Positions 28,601-38,444 are shown, numbered from the stretch's first letter. The stretch is DNA of 64,000 nucleotides from Oscillospiraceae bacterium (GCA_009778065.1 WRKM01000010.1:26023-90022); one strand, 5' to 3'. Numbers and translations: made by a program. Notes: generated by a model from the sequence alone, not told the origin.

Positions 28601-31600
28601 GCTTACACCGTTTTGCACTACTGCATTCATGCCTGTGAGCAGTGAGGTGAGGTCTGCCGTTTTGGCTTCTTTGCTGAGTTTTATGCTGTCGTGCATTCTT
28701 TCGCCTGTGGTTTCTATAACATATGTTTTGATTTCTAAATCGTTACCGTCTATGCTCATAATTGAGTACTGAGCCAAAGCGTCATGAGCCGCCGGGTCGG
28801 TATAGGCTACCCAAACATGCGGGGGTATAACGGACGAATATTTCGGGAAGTCCGCAGGTGAGCCTAATGTTAAGTATATTATACCGGAAGGCGATATGTA
28901 GGTCGCCTCACGCGCATGAGGTTCAAAAATGCCTTTTTCATCTGCATCTAATTTATTAGGCATCTGGTATTTTTTGATTGTACCGACATCGTTTGCAGCA
29001 CTCATACCCTCGCCGCTCATAAACTGAGAGCGTGTATGGGTGTGGTCGTGTCCCGTGATTACTACGTCTACGCCGAGGTCTTCAAGAATCGGGACTAAAA
29101 CGGTGCGTCTGCCTCCCATACCTGTCGAGTGACCGTTACCGCCGCCGTAGATGTCCTGATGGAACACAGCGATAATCCATGTTGCATCATCATTATCGGA
29201 GACCGCGTTTTCTAAGAAAGCAATACGCGCCGCGTTGAATGTCATAAAGTTAGCATTTATTGACAGGTACAGCGTATTTCCGTAACGGAACCATGAGTCG
29301 CCGCCGCCGCTGTTCTGTCTGGCTTCGTTAGTTGCCGTACCGAACGGACTGCCGCCTAAAGCGTTATGATTAGGCAGGTTAAAGAAGAAGGGTTGCATTG
29401 AGACATCTTCACGTCCCGCGCCTGCTCTTAAAAAGTCGTTTGTATCATGGTTTCCGACTGTTGTGAAGTAGGGCATGTTTTTCAGTCCCGGAGGAGCGAA
29501 GAAAGCGTCCCATTCTTCCATGTCGTTCGCATAGCCTGTGGTGTCGCCCGCGCTTAACATGAAACTTGCGCCGCCGAAGTCATCTTCGGCTTTCGTGAGA
29601 GCGCGTGCAAATGAGGTTCTCCAGTTCGCAGGTCTGCTTGAACCTGTCGCTAACTGCGGGTCGGACACGAGGATTACATTATATCCATCGTCCGGGTCGT
29701 ATGTTTTAAATCTGTAGATTTTACCCCATTCACCGCCGACATTGCCTATACGATATGCGTATTCGGTATCTAATGAAAGTCCGGTTATAATAGTTTTATA
29801 AGACAGTAAGTTATATGCGGCGGGAGTACCCGTCACCGTTACAGATTTGTAAGAGCTATGCGCGGGGGTATCGGGCATATCTCTATCGTTGACTAATTGG
29901 CTCGCTTCTATAATTTCAAAGATTGTATTACCTGTTCCGACGGAAGCCATCCATGCGAAATTCATTTCCGTCTCATTTTTACCCGGAGTCAGTGTTACAT
30001 AAGAAGCCACTTCGTCTTGTGGGATTACATTTAATGTTATACTCCGGAAAATATTAAATTCGTTTGTGAGATTTACGCCGTTTACATTGTTACGCGAATC
30101 GCCGCCCCTTTGGTTGTCTGCTGTATGTGTGTTGTCGTTATCTGTGGTAAGTATTACATAAAGTGTTGTTGCATATTTATTCGCTACTTCATCATAGAGT
30201 ATTTTTTGAGGAACATTGACACTTGCTGAAGTAGCTCCCGAAGCAAGACGAACTACAGCAGTATCGCCTGCGGCAAGATTAGCCGGCGTGGCAAATGTAT
30301 AGTCTTCTATATCGGGAGTATTACCTGACAGGTCTGACCAAACAACAACCCGTCTTGTTGAGTTGTGTGCTACTGCAAAAGGAATATCTAACGTCGCACC
30401 TTTCGTGGGAAGATTATTGGGGTCAAAGGATAAATCGCTGAGTTTAAGTACATGGCCCGCTACTTTAATTGATAACGCGCCGCCTATACTGCCTATACGA
30501 TTGACTGTGATGTCATCGGGGTTAATGTCCCACTCAAAGTTAGGATATGCATCCGTACAAGAAGCAGGACAAGTAGAGAAAACTTTTATTCCCGTGACAG
30601 CGACTACCACATTAGCACCGTCTGCGTTTCCAAGGCTCAATTGAGTGGTGCCTCCGGTTATCAATCCGGCGATTTGCGCCTTTGTTAAGGAGAACGATAC
30701 AGTGAACGCTCCATCGGTGTCTAAATTCCCATACGCAGGCAGTCCCACAGCGGTTCCAACTGTATTGTTTCCGTTTTCTAAGCGTATTCTGCCGCGTTCT
30801 CCCGCCGCATAAGAACTTAGAATACCGCTATATTCAATCCTGTAAGTATGACCGTCTTTTGTCATTTCGTTCAGTGCGGGGACAGAAAGCCTAATACCTT
30901 GTGATGTTCCCGTCCGCCCTGTAACAGTAATTCTTTTCTGACCATCGACCGTAGTTAATGCTCTTGTCCCGGAACTGTTTGTTACCAGTCCGCCGTTACC
31001 ATTTGCGGTCAATGCGGGGTCTTTTTGCATGTCATACATTAGACGAGTTTTACCCTCAACAAAATCTGCGGATACTGTCACCGTCGCAGTTGGTGTAGAG
31101 AGAAATGTCGTGCCGTCAAGCGAGGCTTTTATTGTATAAACAGCGTCAGTCGTCGTGGAAGTATTGGCATCGAAAGTGATTGACACGCTCTGACTGTTTA
31201 TATTAGCTCCTTGCGTCGCAGTGTAGTTCGTGCCTACCTGCGTCCCTGCGGCGTTAAACACGCCTATCTCGACTTCGTCCTCTAAAGCCGCACCCGCAAT
31301 AGCGATTACGCTACTACCGCCCGCACTTGTTAAAGTAGCCGGAGTGGCGGTTATACTTGTGATTGTGGGGGAGGAAAGCACATATTTCTCGATTTTAAAG
31401 TTCGTGAAAACTAATAACCCCACACTATCCGGAATAATTCTTATTATCTGAGCAATGGGTGTTACCGTTGACTCATAACTAAATTCAAACGATACCTTAG
31501 TTGGATTTGAAGCGTCAGTGCTGACGCTCGTTGTATTCTGCCTTCCGGTTCCGGACGTCGCATCGTTAAAACGGACACTGAATCCGGTTACATTAGCATC

Positions 31601-32041
31601 AGCTCTTCCGGTACTGTCCGTAGCAGTTATTACATCGAATGTAAGTTTATATTGAATCCCCGGCTGTGCTGTAAATCCGTTAATATCGTTTCTACCTCCG
31701 GCTGTACCGGAGCCTTCAATTCCTAAAGCTCTGCTACTGCCATCTTGATAGAAGCGGATTTCTCCATCGGAAAGACCTGCGGTTGAGATACCGCCACTGC
31801 TACCCGAATTGCTTACAATACCCCAACCGTCGCTGACTCGTACGCCGCCGGGAATAGGAGTAGTAGCACCACTTAACCAACCCGAACTACCCGCCATTGT
31901 TGTGGTAGAATCAATAGTCGGCTCCCAATCAACCTCCCAACTACCACCGTCCGACGCCGTGGTAAGTATTGGCAACGTCAAAGCCAATCCCGCTAAGATT
32001 GACAAACTAAGTACGATAGATAAGATTTTTCTCGCCTTCAT
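25682..32041 (-). CDS. Giant secreted metallophosphoesterase with Ig/CBM-like modules and dockerin-like end
   Basis: 2119 residues with a signal peptide (about 1-30). By eye: beta-sandwich region (35-225), IPT/TIG-like module (230-330), second beta-sandwich (335-500), a purple-acid-phosphatase-type Fn3 region (about 680-775), and a calcineurin-like phosphoesterase (about 784-1005) with ILVSDPQ, LSAGDTTGY, TTVGNHDTND and ITGHDHTHTRS. Then come FIVAR-like helices (about 1120-1260), a CBM6-like sandwich (about 1290-1480), Ig-like parts, the shared pre-dockerin module and a dockerin-like end (GDITGSGRVESTDALELL, SRRDGTITAADALAILK). ATG 32041 follows GAGGAGGAAA. Probably a surface phosphatase on extracellular phosphoesters. 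Confidence 0.8.
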   Translation of the reverse strand: MKARKILSIVLSLSILAGLALTLPILTTASDGGSWEVDWEPTIDSTTTMAGSSGWLSGATTPIPGGVRVSDGWGIVSNSGSSGGISTAGLSDGEIRFYQDGSSRALGIEGSGTAGGRNDINGFTAQPGIQYKLTFDVITATDSTGRADANVTGFSVRFNDATSGTGRQNTTSVSTDASNPTKVSFEFSYESTVTPIAQIIRIIPDSVGLLVFTNFKIEKYVLSSPTITSITATPATLTSAGGSSVIAIAGAALEDEVEIGVFNAAGTQVGTNYTATQGANINSQSVSITFDANTSTTTDAVYTIKASLDGTTFLSTPTATVTVSADFVEGKTRLMYDMQKDPALTANGNGGLVTNSSGTRALTTVDGQKRITVTGRTGTSQGIRLSVPALNEMTKDGHTYRIEYSGILSSYAAGERGRIRLENGNNTVGTAVGLPAYGNLDTDGAFTVSFSLTKAQIAGLITGGTTQLSLGNADGANVVVAVTGIKVFSTCPASCTDAYPNFEWDINPDDITVNRIGSIGGALSIKVAGHVLKLSDLSFDPNNLPTKGATLDIPFAVAHNSTRRVVVWSDLSGNTPDIEDYTFATPANLAAGDTAVVRLASGATSASVNVPQKILYDEVANKYATTLYVILTTDNDNTHTADNQRGGDSRNNVNGVNLTNEFNIFRSITLNVIPQDEVASYVTLTPGKNETEMNFAWMASVGTGNTIFEIIEASQLVNDRDMPDTPAHSSYKSVTVTGTPAAYNLLSYKTIITGLSLDTEYAYRIGNVGGEWGKIYRFKTYDPDDGYNVILVSDPQLATGSSRPANWRTSFARALTKAEDDFGGASFMLSAGDTTGYANDMEEWDAFFAPPGLKNMPYFTTVGNHDTNDFLRAGAGREDVSMQPFFFNLPNHNALGGSPFGTATNEARQNSGGGDSWFRYGNTLYLSINANFMTFNAARIAFLENAVSDNDDATWIIAVFHQDIYGGGNGHSTGMGGRRTVLVPILEDLGVDVVITGHDHTHTRSQFMSGEGMSAANDVGTIKKYQMPNKLDADEKGIFEPHAREATYISPSGIIYLTLGSPADFPKYSSVIPPHVWVAYTDPAAHDALAQYSIMSIDGNDLEIKTYVIETTGERMHDSIKLSKEAKTADLTSLLTGMNAVVQNGVSDSTWSAFQSAITAASGATAATAHDLYVALYDAYYALDPETDKVALDALINQVLGTLSTATEGLWAGQYPRGSIATLREVLNRAIDVNDVRLSTQTQIDTIKGELDTAYIYFLSLVSDTPRPWTDIHNIPSSGVYTMGLLDWMEDSLMFNTHWEGDGYIVRDYFAHHTKNHFAAGFIEGAYLFTENGGYGGPRTEPVYGPANGAGGRASYGGIPGHITKTHAGEWIRYELNVAQAGGYELKLGAINNNSSAMEIRVRDTAYNDLTKFIVPAGHGTGGWASSPMITAENLVYLPEGKYIIELLFINDGVGASGSGSGAIINYNADGADLDILTLERIGDMSAPNFKTPSNVYVLPLPPNIAAGQTRRQQGWGTENRATGENGTPTHSPVPIDMFSQATHLVFEYAARPAAIPTMVLMSDLDGWKQTDAANVIGHFDDINNTLTIDLTMLDGYELWSMATVSKGLIVTNNNTDGWNGLYVIKAYLRMGDDVGPEDPEDDPEDSGIRIVTQPQSIIVTEGSINQSLSVVAQIVGDTSVNDSLFADPGESGSDSASGSTDDEGPTVLGITDIEGQFFADLSEDPWWVSISGDSSPMSEGVTNFTATWDTSMANYTSGSFSFEFPLSEAFTYGPLQPQFVRGDTITVEYEYSVNGGTTQNGSYTFRYNPAPEWYTLFPNRWTPGVINLGSSWAAGEISFDFEITSISYNFTNLGKYPAGGGEKEEEVGELSYQWYMTSSSASRDDASPVGDDSPTFNIPTELTVGSYYYFVTVSASGLDSVISAIATVSVISGSPGRSQEDNNPSPMPIRSGRNRGAEPAENKIESGLSDVIVDIPIDAIQEIAGTLPVFQLSVGTPGRQIIRAGARLAGQNAILLRYNETTGQFEIVTSSTVGANGEAGLNVTRAGDYIVIIRQTGDITGSGRVESTDALELLKALTGEIELDPLQKYVASSRRDGTITAADALAILKFVVGITDSI

Positions 32042-32107
32042 AAATAATTTCCTCCTCATAGTTGTGTTTTCATCGTGTTAAAATTTAAACGAAATACAAT
32101 TTAGTTA

Positions 32108-32137
32108 ATTATACCAAAATGAGATAGCAGTTGTCAA
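32108..32137 (-). promoter_or_regulatory. Promoter of the giant phosphoesterase gene
   Basis: Leftward TTGACA (32132-32137), 18-bp spacer, TATAAT (32108-32113), 66 bases before the ATG. It sits in the 290-base gap 32042-32331. Confidence 0.75.
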
Positions 32138-32214
32138 GCTTTTTGTAAAAATAATAGAATTTTTTATTTTCCGTGTAAATTCTAAGTAAATTTTATGTGA
32201 ATTAATGGGGGTTT

Positions 32215-32265
32215 AGGGCGGGTTGATTTCTGCGCGGGGATATGGTATAATGGTTATGGATAATG
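32215..32265 (+). repeat. 51-bp direct repeat, left copy
   Basis: Identical over 51 bases to 33371-33421. It contains a rightward promoter, TTGATT (32223-32228), 17 bp, TATAAT (32246-32251), which here points into a terminator hairpin 24 bases further on. Confidence 0.95.
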
Positions 32266-32288
32266 GAAGGTATATTATAATCAGCGTG

Positions 32289-32330
32289 AAAACACCGCCT
32301 TGAATAGTAAACCATTCAAGGCGGTGTTTT
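32289..32330. terminator. Strong terminator of the Rpn gene
   Basis: A perfect 17-bp stem (32289-32305 with 32314-32330) with an 8-base loop; the core reads ACACCGCCTTGAAT. The stem ends in four A/T pairs, giving T-runs on both strands. It begins one base from the Rpn stop codon and would also stop transcripts from the left repeat promoter. Confidence 0.9.
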
Positions 32331-32331
32331 G

Positions 32332-33276
32332 TTAATGTGATTGCAGGGATTCTACTTCTCTGCGGGACAAACCTGTATCTTCGATAATTTCTTCTATAGG
32401 TCTGTTTCGTTTGAGAAGTCTCCTTGCTAATTCGGTTTTTTCCTCTTGTCTTCCAGTCTGTATACCCTTATCGAGCCAGTCGTCTCTCATTCTTTCAATA
32501 GCGTGTGTCATTGTGGATTCATCTCCTTCCGTGAACGCTTGTTTAAATTCTTCCTCTAAGTCCGGCGACATATCACCTTTGATTAAAATATGCTTTACCC
32601 AACCGAACAAAACTGTTTTATCCGTTCCGGTTAAGTCATTTTTGTATTCCGCTATCAACTTAGGTACTTGCGTGTAATCGGTATCTTCGCCGCGCAATCC
32701 GTCTAATAAAAACATTAAGTCTACTAATTTACGAGTGGATTTTATGAAATTCTTGTCTTTTCGGTTAAGGTCAAATAATAAATATTCAAAGTTTATTATA
32801 TTGTTTCCGAAATTATTATAATTTTCTGTATATTTTTTATACTGCCTTACTGCGTTCCAACTATCCGTACCGTTATATAATATGATTGGCACGATTGCCG
32901 GAAGCTTAAAATTCTTACGCTTTCTCTCGTTCTCATCGGTATTCTTAAAAATATCTGTTAGTAGCTCAACCATGTAGCGAAGCAAGCGAAAAGGCATAGT
33001 ATAATCCACGGAGGATTGTAATTCTAATAAAGCATAGAAGTATACGTCTGAATTATTAAATCTCAGCTTATATATTATGTCCGAATCTATGTGCTTAAAT
33101 TCGGGGGTAATGAAGCTTTTGTCAATTTTTTCCATATCATCAACGGAAATATTGTCTGCCCATGAAACGCCTATGTATTTTTTAAGGAAGTGCAAAAAAT
33201 TCTCTTTCATTGAGAACAAGCTCTTGTACCCCTCGTCATGTCTGTTTACTTGCTCTTTTTCGGAAATTATAATCAT
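32332..33276 (-). CDS. Rpn-family recombination-promoting nuclease / PD-(D/E)XK transposase
   Basis: 314 residues of the Transposase_31/Rpn family. The N-terminal DEGYKSLFSMKENFLHFLKK, FKHIDSDIIYKL, and the YFYALLELQSSVDYTMPFRL nuclease core (E-x-Q, about residue 78-95) are family features, followed by PAIVPIILYNG and a C-terminal helical part ending LSRREVESLQ. Rpn proteins are Mg- or Ca-dependent nucleases that stimulate RecA-independent recombination. The ATG directly abuts its AGGAGG, an unusual zero spacing, so initiation may be at a downstream ATT or ATA codon. The gene has its own promoter and is enclosed by 51-bp direct repeats. Confidence 0.85.
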   Translation of the reverse strand: MIIISEKEQVNRHDEGYKSLFSMKENFLHFLKKYIGVSWADNISVDDMEKIDKSFITPEFKHIDSDIIYKLRFNNSDVYFYALLELQSSVDYTMPFRLLRYMVELLTDIFKNTDENERKRKNFKLPAIVPIILYNGTDSWNAVRQYKKYTENYNNFGNNIINFEYLLFDLNRKDKNFIKSTRKLVDLMFLLDGLRGEDTDYTQVPKLIAEYKNDLTGTDKTVLFGWVKHILIKGDMSPDLEEEFKQAFTEGDESTMTHAIERMRDDWLDKGIQTGRQEEKTELARRLLKRNRPIEEIIEDTGLSRREVESLQSH

Positions 33277-33296
33277 CCTCCTGTCTTTGTATTCTC

Positions 33297-33325
33297 ATTT
33301 TACCATATTTCTACTGAAATGTCAA
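33297..33325 (-). promoter_or_regulatory. Promoter of the Rpn gene
   Basis: Leftward TTGACA (33320-33325), 17-bp spacer, TAAAAT (33297-33302), 20 bases before the ATG, inside the repeat-bounded unit. Confidence 0.75.
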
Positions 33326-33370
33326 TGACTATTTGTTTTTCGGTGTGGCAAATATGCGTTGATAATTGTG

Positions 33371-33421
33371 AGGGCGGGTTGATTTCTGCGCGGGGATATG
33401 GTATAATGGTTATGGATAATG
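33371..33421 (+). repeat. 51-bp direct repeat, right copy, with promoter
   Basis: Exact second copy of 32215-32265, 1156 bases away. Its promoter (TTGATT 33379-33384, 17 bp, TATAAT 33402-33407) reads toward the penicillin-binding protein gene 93 bases downstream. Confidence 0.95.
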
Positions 33422-33445
33422 TAGGGCGAAATAAATAAAAAACAC

Positions 33446-33475
33446 TTGCTTTTTATATAGAATGTATGATATAAT
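33446..33475 (+). promoter_or_regulatory. Second promoter of the penicillin-binding protein gene
   Basis: TTGCTT (33446-33451), 18-bp spacer, TATAAT (33470-33475), 24 bases before the ATG. With the repeat-borne promoter this gives tandem promoters. Confidence 0.65.
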
Positions 33476-33499
33476 AGTATTGCGAAAGGTGAGATAGAT

Positions 33500-35968
33500 A
33501 TGAAAAGGAAAAAGGATATAAAATATATTGACGTTGGGGAGACGGGTTCTGCCCGTTCGTCCCATTCGTTGAGCAATTCCCGTTCATCGGGTAAACCCCG
33601 CTCGTCGGATAAGTCACACTCGCCGAAAAAAACGCGCCTTACCCTCTCTCGAAGAGTGGGGAGCGTTATGGCGGTCGTGGGTACGACGTTTTTAACCATG
33701 CTTTTAATCGCGATTATCACCACCTGTATAGTGGCGGTGGCGTTGACTGTTTATGTTATGCAGTTCGCCGAGAACTCCTTCGATATTGACCTGCGTGAAG
33801 CGGAGATGAATTTTACTACCCTTATAATGGCGTATGACCCTAATGCGGGGGAAGACGGCGGGGGTGAATATGTCGAGGTTAAGCGGATTTCAGGAGATGA
33901 AAACAGGATTTGGACGCCTATTGAGAATATACCGCAGATTCTTATAGACGCTATAGTGGCGAACGAAGACCACCGCTATTTTGAACATGAGGGTGTGGAC
34001 TGGTACGGAACTGCGGGCGTCACCATTAATGCGTTTTTCTCGGATTCCGTCAGAGGTGCGTCTACTATTACGCAACAGCTTGTAAAAAACGTCACTCACG
34101 ATGATAAAGTCACGGCGGGCAGAAAGCTCCGCGAGATTTTCCGCGCATTGAGTTTAGAGCAAAAATATACAAAGCTTGATATTCTCGAAAGCTATCTTAA
34201 TCGTATAGGCTTCGGGGGTACATCCTGCGGCGTGCAGTCGGCGGCATGGTATTATTTTGACAAGGATGTGAGCGAAATCAGTATAGCCGAAGCCGCACTC
34301 ATGGCGGCGGTCATACCCTCGCCGCATAATTATAACCCGTATAATAACGCGAAGCTTGCGCGTGAGCGTCAAGAAATCGCACTCGGACAGATGTATTATC
34401 ACGGCTTTATCACCGCTGTCGAGTATGAACAGGCTCTCGCAGAGCAGGTTCGCTTTCGCAGGGCGATAGAGGGCGACCATTTCGGATATGTTGACGAGCG
34501 TTATCACGAGTGGGCGGGGCTACAGGGTGCAAGCGGTGAGCATCTTAACCTTTATTATGAAGATACACCGTGGGAGGACATACTACCCAGAGCGTACAAA
34601 TGGAACGGTGATTATGAAATCACACAGAACTGGTATGTCGATGCGGCTATTTGGCAGGTCGCCACTCATTTATCCGAAATGCGCGGGGTCTCGTATGAAC
34701 GGGCGTTAGAGCTTCTGCGAAACGGCGGTTTTACAATTTATCTTAATGTAAATATGGAAATGCAGGAGAAGTTAGAGGAATTGGCTCTCGACCCCATGAC
34801 CTTTTTAAGGTTTCCTGTCGCACCGGAAACGCCCTCGACAGATTTATTGCAAGGTGCGTTCGTGGTAATGGATTACAGCGGCAGGGTGGTCGCACTCGCG
34901 GGCGGATTCGGCGAAAAGCCCGGCGACAACTGTTTAAACCGTGCCACGTCGCCGAGCCGTTCAATCGGCTCGACAATAAAACCGCTTTCATTATACGCAC
35001 CTGCCGTAGACATGAATGTGCTGACCTATTCTACCTATACACGAGATATTTCGGGTATAAAGAGGGTAAACCCGAACGACCCGAACTCGCCTACAGAGTA
35101 CTGGCCGTACAACTTCGGGCAGACATTTCCCGGCTCAGGGCGGTATCACCCGACATGGTATTCGGTACAAAAATCGCATAATACAGTCGCCGTGAGAACC
35201 CTTTCAAAAATCGGATTTCAGGCGTCATACAACATGCTGTCAGACAGACTCGGTTTTTCCGACTTAGACAGCATATCGGATATGAACTGGTCGCCGCTTG
35301 CACTCGGCGCGATTACCCACGGTGTAAGGTTGCATGAACTGACTGCGGCGTATGCCATATTCGGGAACGGCGGGATATATTACGAACCGTACATGTATGA
35401 CCGCGTAGTAGACCATAACGGAAGAATCGTGCTTGAGCAGAACCTGAGCGGAAAACGGGCGATTGAATCCGATACGGCATGGATTGTTAACCGTATGCTT
35501 AAAAAGGTGGTAGACGACCCTGATGGCTCATCGAGAAATGCGATGATTCCGGACATTGAGGTAATCGGTAAAACCGGAACCTCAAACGATATGAAAAACC
35601 TGCTCTTTTGCGCGATGACCCCCGAATATGTCGCATCGTACAGGTTCGGCTATGATAACGCTAAAGAGATGAATGATTTCGCATACGACAACTGGATAGC
35701 TCCGGCGCGGGTGTGGGGACATATTATGGGTGAGCTGTCGGATAATTCCACGCCTAAGAGGTTTACCCCCGACGGTACGGTTATAGAACTGTCATATTGC
35801 AAAGATACTGGTATGATAGCAACGTCACGGTGTATGAGTACCGAAATCGGGTATTATCGAGCCACTAATATACCGCCGAGTTGTGACGCGACGGTTCATG
35901 ACGGATGGGGCGGCACATACTGGGCGACACATGGAGATGCGGAAGATTTCAGACCGTTTTATAACTGA
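33500..35968 (+). CDS. Class A penicillin-binding protein (PBP1a-type)
   Basis: 822 residues: a basic serine-rich cytoplasmic tail (1-50), one transmembrane helix (about 58-85), a GT51 glycosyltransferase domain (about 140-320; VANEDHRYFEHEGVDW, GASTITQQLVKN, KLREIFRALSLEQKYTK) and a transpeptidase domain (about 440-770) with SxxK in GSTIKPL (about 494), SHN in QKSHNTVAV (about 556) and KTG in VIGKTGTSND (about 692). It polymerises and cross-links peptidoglycan outside the membrane. The ATG follows GAAAGGTGAG. The stop overlaps the next start by one base. Confidence 0.94.
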   Translation: MKRKKDIKYIDVGETGSARSSHSLSNSRSSGKPRSSDKSHSPKKTRLTLSRRVGSVMAVVGTTFLTMLLIAIITTCIVAVALTVYVMQFAENSFDIDLREAEMNFTTLIMAYDPNAGEDGGGEYVEVKRISGDENRIWTPIENIPQILIDAIVANEDHRYFEHEGVDWYGTAGVTINAFFSDSVRGASTITQQLVKNVTHDDKVTAGRKLREIFRALSLEQKYTKLDILESYLNRIGFGGTSCGVQSAAWYYFDKDVSEISIAEAALMAAVIPSPHNYNPYNNAKLARERQEIALGQMYYHGFITAVEYEQALAEQVRFRRAIEGDHFGYVDERYHEWAGLQGASGEHLNLYYEDTPWEDILPRAYKWNGDYEITQNWYVDAAIWQVATHLSEMRGVSYERALELLRNGGFTIYLNVNMEMQEKLEELALDPMTFLRFPVAPETPSTDLLQGAFVVMDYSGRVVALAGGFGEKPGDNCLNRATSPSRSIGSTIKPLSLYAPAVDMNVLTYSTYTRDISGIKRVNPNDPNSPTEYWPYNFGQTFPGSGRYHPTWYSVQKSHNTVAVRTLSKIGFQASYNMLSDRLGFSDLDSISDMNWSPLALGAITHGVRLHELTAAYAIFGNGGIYYEPYMYDRVVDHNGRIVLEQNLSGKRAIESDTAWIVNRMLKKVVDDPDGSSRNAMIPDIEVIGKTGTSNDMKNLLFCAMTPEYVASYRFGYDNAKEMNDFAYDNWIAPARVWGHIMGELSDNSTPKRFTPDGTVIELSYCKDTGMIATSRCMSTEIGYYRATNIPPSCDATVHDGWGGTYWATHGDAEDFRPFYN

Positions 35969-37083
35969 TGACGAAATTACAGATGGTTGCACCGTGTCAT
36001 TTCGGGCTTGAAAAAACATTGGCGTTTGAGGTAAAGCGAGCAGGTGCGGAAAATGTCGAGGTCACAGACGGCAGACTGTTTTTCACGGGGACTCCCGAAG
36101 TTCTCGTCAGGGCGTCACTGGGCTGTTCCGTTGCGGAACGAATCGGCGTTGTTTTGGCGCGTTTTAAAGCACAGACTTTTGATGATGTTTTTGATACCTT
36201 AAAGAGCCTTCCGCTGGGAGATTTTATCGGGCGGAGCGATGCTTTCCCCGTGGTTAAGGGGCAGACGGTTAACTCAAAGCTTTCGAGTATTCCCGCAATT
36301 CAAAGGACGATAAAAAAGGCATTAGCGCAGGCACTCGGCGACTATTATAAAACAAAAACGCTCACCGAATCAGGTGTGCGTTTTCCTGTACGTTTTTTTC
36401 TGCACAAGGACGAAATGACGGTTTTTCTCGACTCATCGGGTGAAGGACTGCACAAGCGCGGCTACCGCGAAAAGTCCGGCGAGGCTCCGATAAAGGAAAC
36501 ACTCGCGGCGGGAATCATCGACATAGCCTCTGTGCGTGGCGAAGACTTAATAATCGACCCGTTCTGCGGAAGCGGGACGCTGTTAATTGAGGCGGCGTTT
36601 AAGGCTCTAAATATCCCGCCCTGTCTAAACAGGCATTTCATCGCCGAAAGCTGGTGCTTTATACCCCGTAAGTTATGGAAGGAACAACGGGAGACTCTAC
36701 GCTCCGGTATAAAAAAAGACCTACCCTTTATGGCTGTGGGGTACGACAGCGATTCCGAATGTGTTAAACTGAGCCTTGAAAACGCAAAAAAAGCGGGGGT
36801 AGACACATGTATCAGGGTCGAAAAGCGTGATATAAGCGGTTTTTCATTCCCCGAAAAACTATGCAAGGTTATCACAAATCCGCCTTACGCCGAGCGTATG
36901 CTTGAGAAGAAAGACACAGAAAAAATTTATCGTGAGATGGGGAAGAAAATGCTCCCCCTCGGCGATAACAGGCTGTACACAATTACTTCCGATGAAAATT
37001 TCGAGAGCCTATTCGGGGAAAAAGCGCGAAAAAACAGAAAGCTTTATAACGGGATGATTATGTGTAGGTTATATGTTTATTAA
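35968..37083 (+). CDS. THUMP-domain class I rRNA methyltransferase (RlmL-type)
   Basis: 371 residues: an N-terminal ferredoxin-like/THUMP region (1-160) and a UPF0020/RlmL-type SAM methyltransferase domain with [16 protein letters not shown] (about 190) and the catalytic [10 protein letters not shown] (about 297). Such enzymes make N2-methylguanosine in 23S rRNA in other bacteria. The start ATG overlaps the penicillin-binding protein stop (TGATG). Its stop codon overlaps the stop of the convergent UPF0210 gene by four bases, leaving no room for a terminator. Confidence 0.88.
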   Translation: MTKLQMVAPCHFGLEKTLAFEVKRAGAENVEVTDGRLFFTGTPEVLVRASLGCSVAERIGVVLARFKAQTFDDVFDTLKSLPLGDFIGRSDAFPVVKGQTVNSKLSSIPAIQRTIKKALAQALGDYYKTKTLTESGVRFPVRFFLHKDEMTVFLDSSGEGLHKRGYREKSGEAPIKETLAAGIIDIASVRGEDLIIDPFCGSGTLLIEAAFKALNIPPCLNRHFIAESWCFIPRKLWKEQRETLRSGIKKDLPFMAVGYDSDSECVKLSLENAKKAGVDTCIRVEKRDISGFSFPEKLCKVITNPPYAERMLEKKDTEKIYREMGKKMLPLGDNRLYTITSDENFESLFGEKARKNRKLYNGMIMCRLYVY

Positions 37084-38444
37084 TTCCTCAAGCTCTGTAG
37101 AGGTGCGGGGATTCGTCCTCCGCGGTTTATGAACGCCGAGGGTGAGAATTTATTAACCGACATAACCGGTCCGCTTCCGAAAAGACCGCCGAAGTCTAAG
37201 GTTTGCCCCTCTTTCATGCCTATAGCGGGGATAATCCTTACTGCGGTGGTTTTATTGTTAACCATTCCTATTGCGGCTTCATCGGCAATTATAGCGGATA
37301 TTATTTCAGAAGGTGTGTCGCCCGGTACAACAACCATATCGAGTCCTACCGAACAAACCGCCGTCATTGCTTCGAGCTTTTCGAGAGATAACGCACCCGT
37401 GCGAACGGCGTCTATCATACCCGCATCCTCCGAAACGGGAATAAACGCACCCGAAAGACCGCCTACATGTGACGAAGCCATTACGCCGCCCTTTTTGACC
37501 GCATCGTTAAGAAGTGCGAGTGCGGCGGTCGTGCCGTACGCACCGCACTTTTCAAGCCCGATTTCTTCCAAAATATGAGCCACGCTGTCGCCCACGGCGG
37601 GAGTAGGTGCAAGCGACAGGTCTACGATTCCGAAAGGTACGCCAAGAGAACGGGCGGCTTCGGAGCCTACGAGCTGTCCCATTCGGGTAATTTTAAACGC
37701 TGTACGCTTGATTTGCTCGGCGACTTCATCAATACGCATTCCCTGCATCTTGGCGACTGCGGCGCGGACTACGCCAGGTCCGCTTACGCCGACATTTATT
37801 ACAACATCGGGTTCGCCCTGTCCGTGAAACGCACCCGCCATGAAAGGGTTGTCTTCAACGGCGTTACAAAAAACTACGATTTTTGCCGCACCGAAGCAAC
37901 TGTCATCGGCGGTTTTTTCAGCCGCTTCAAGTATTATTTTCCCCATTAAACCAACAGCGTCCATGTTGATTCCCGCGTGTGTCGAGCCTATATTGACAGA
38001 CGAACAGACACGCTCTGTACTACTCAGTGCAGAGGGTATAGATTTAATCAGTTCTAAATCACCCGCCGAAAACCCTTTATGAACAAGCGCGGAATAACCG
38101 CCTATATAATTTACGCCTGTTTCTTCAGCTGCTTTATCTAAAACCATCGCAAATTTTACAGGCTCGCACTGCGAACGCGGTACAGCCGCCGCCGCAATGG
38201 ATATAGGCGTTACCGAGATACGCTTATTTATTATCGGTATACCGTAACGCTTTTCGAGTTCCACGCCGACTTTTACATGGTTTTCGGCGGCTTTTGTGAT
38301 TTTATCATAAATCTTTCGGCAAGAAGCGTCTATATCGGAATCAATACAGTCAAGGAGCGAAATACCCATTGTAATAGTGCGAATATCGAGATTTTCATCC
38401 TGTATCATTTTTATGGTTTCTAATATATCATTACTGTTTATCAT
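37080..38444 (-). CDS. UPF0210 (PFL-like) family protein
   Basis: A 454-residue member of UPF0210/DUF711, whose structure is related to pyruvate formate-lyase barrels but whose activity is unproven. Recognisable stretches are [59 protein letters not shown] and [13 protein letters not shown] at the end. It follows an ACT-domain gene by 29 bases, the standard partner in Bacillota. The ATG is preceded by GAAAGG. Cytoplasmic; role unknown. Confidence 0.9.
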   Translation of the reverse strand: MINSNDILETIKMIQDENLDIRTITMGISLLDCIDSDIDASCRKIYDKITKAAENHVKVGVELEKRYGIPIINKRISVTPISIAAAAVPRSQCEPVKFAMVLDKAAEETGVNYIGGYSALVHKGFSAGDLELIKSIPSALSSTERVCSSVNIGSTHAGINMDAVGLMGKIILEAAEKTADDSCFGAAKIVVFCNAVEDNPFMAGAFHGQGEPDVVINVGVSGPGVVRAAVAKMQGMRIDEVAEQIKRTAFKITRMGQLVGSEAARSLGVPFGIVDLSLAPTPAVGDSVAHILEEIGLEKCGAYGTTAALALLNDAVKKGGVMASSHVGGLSGAFIPVSEDAGMIDAVRTGALSLEKLEAMTAVCSVGLDMVVVPGDTPSEIISAIIADEAAIGMVNNKTTAVRIIPAIGMKEGQTLDFGGLFGSGPVMSVNKFSPSAFINRGGRIPAPLQSLRN

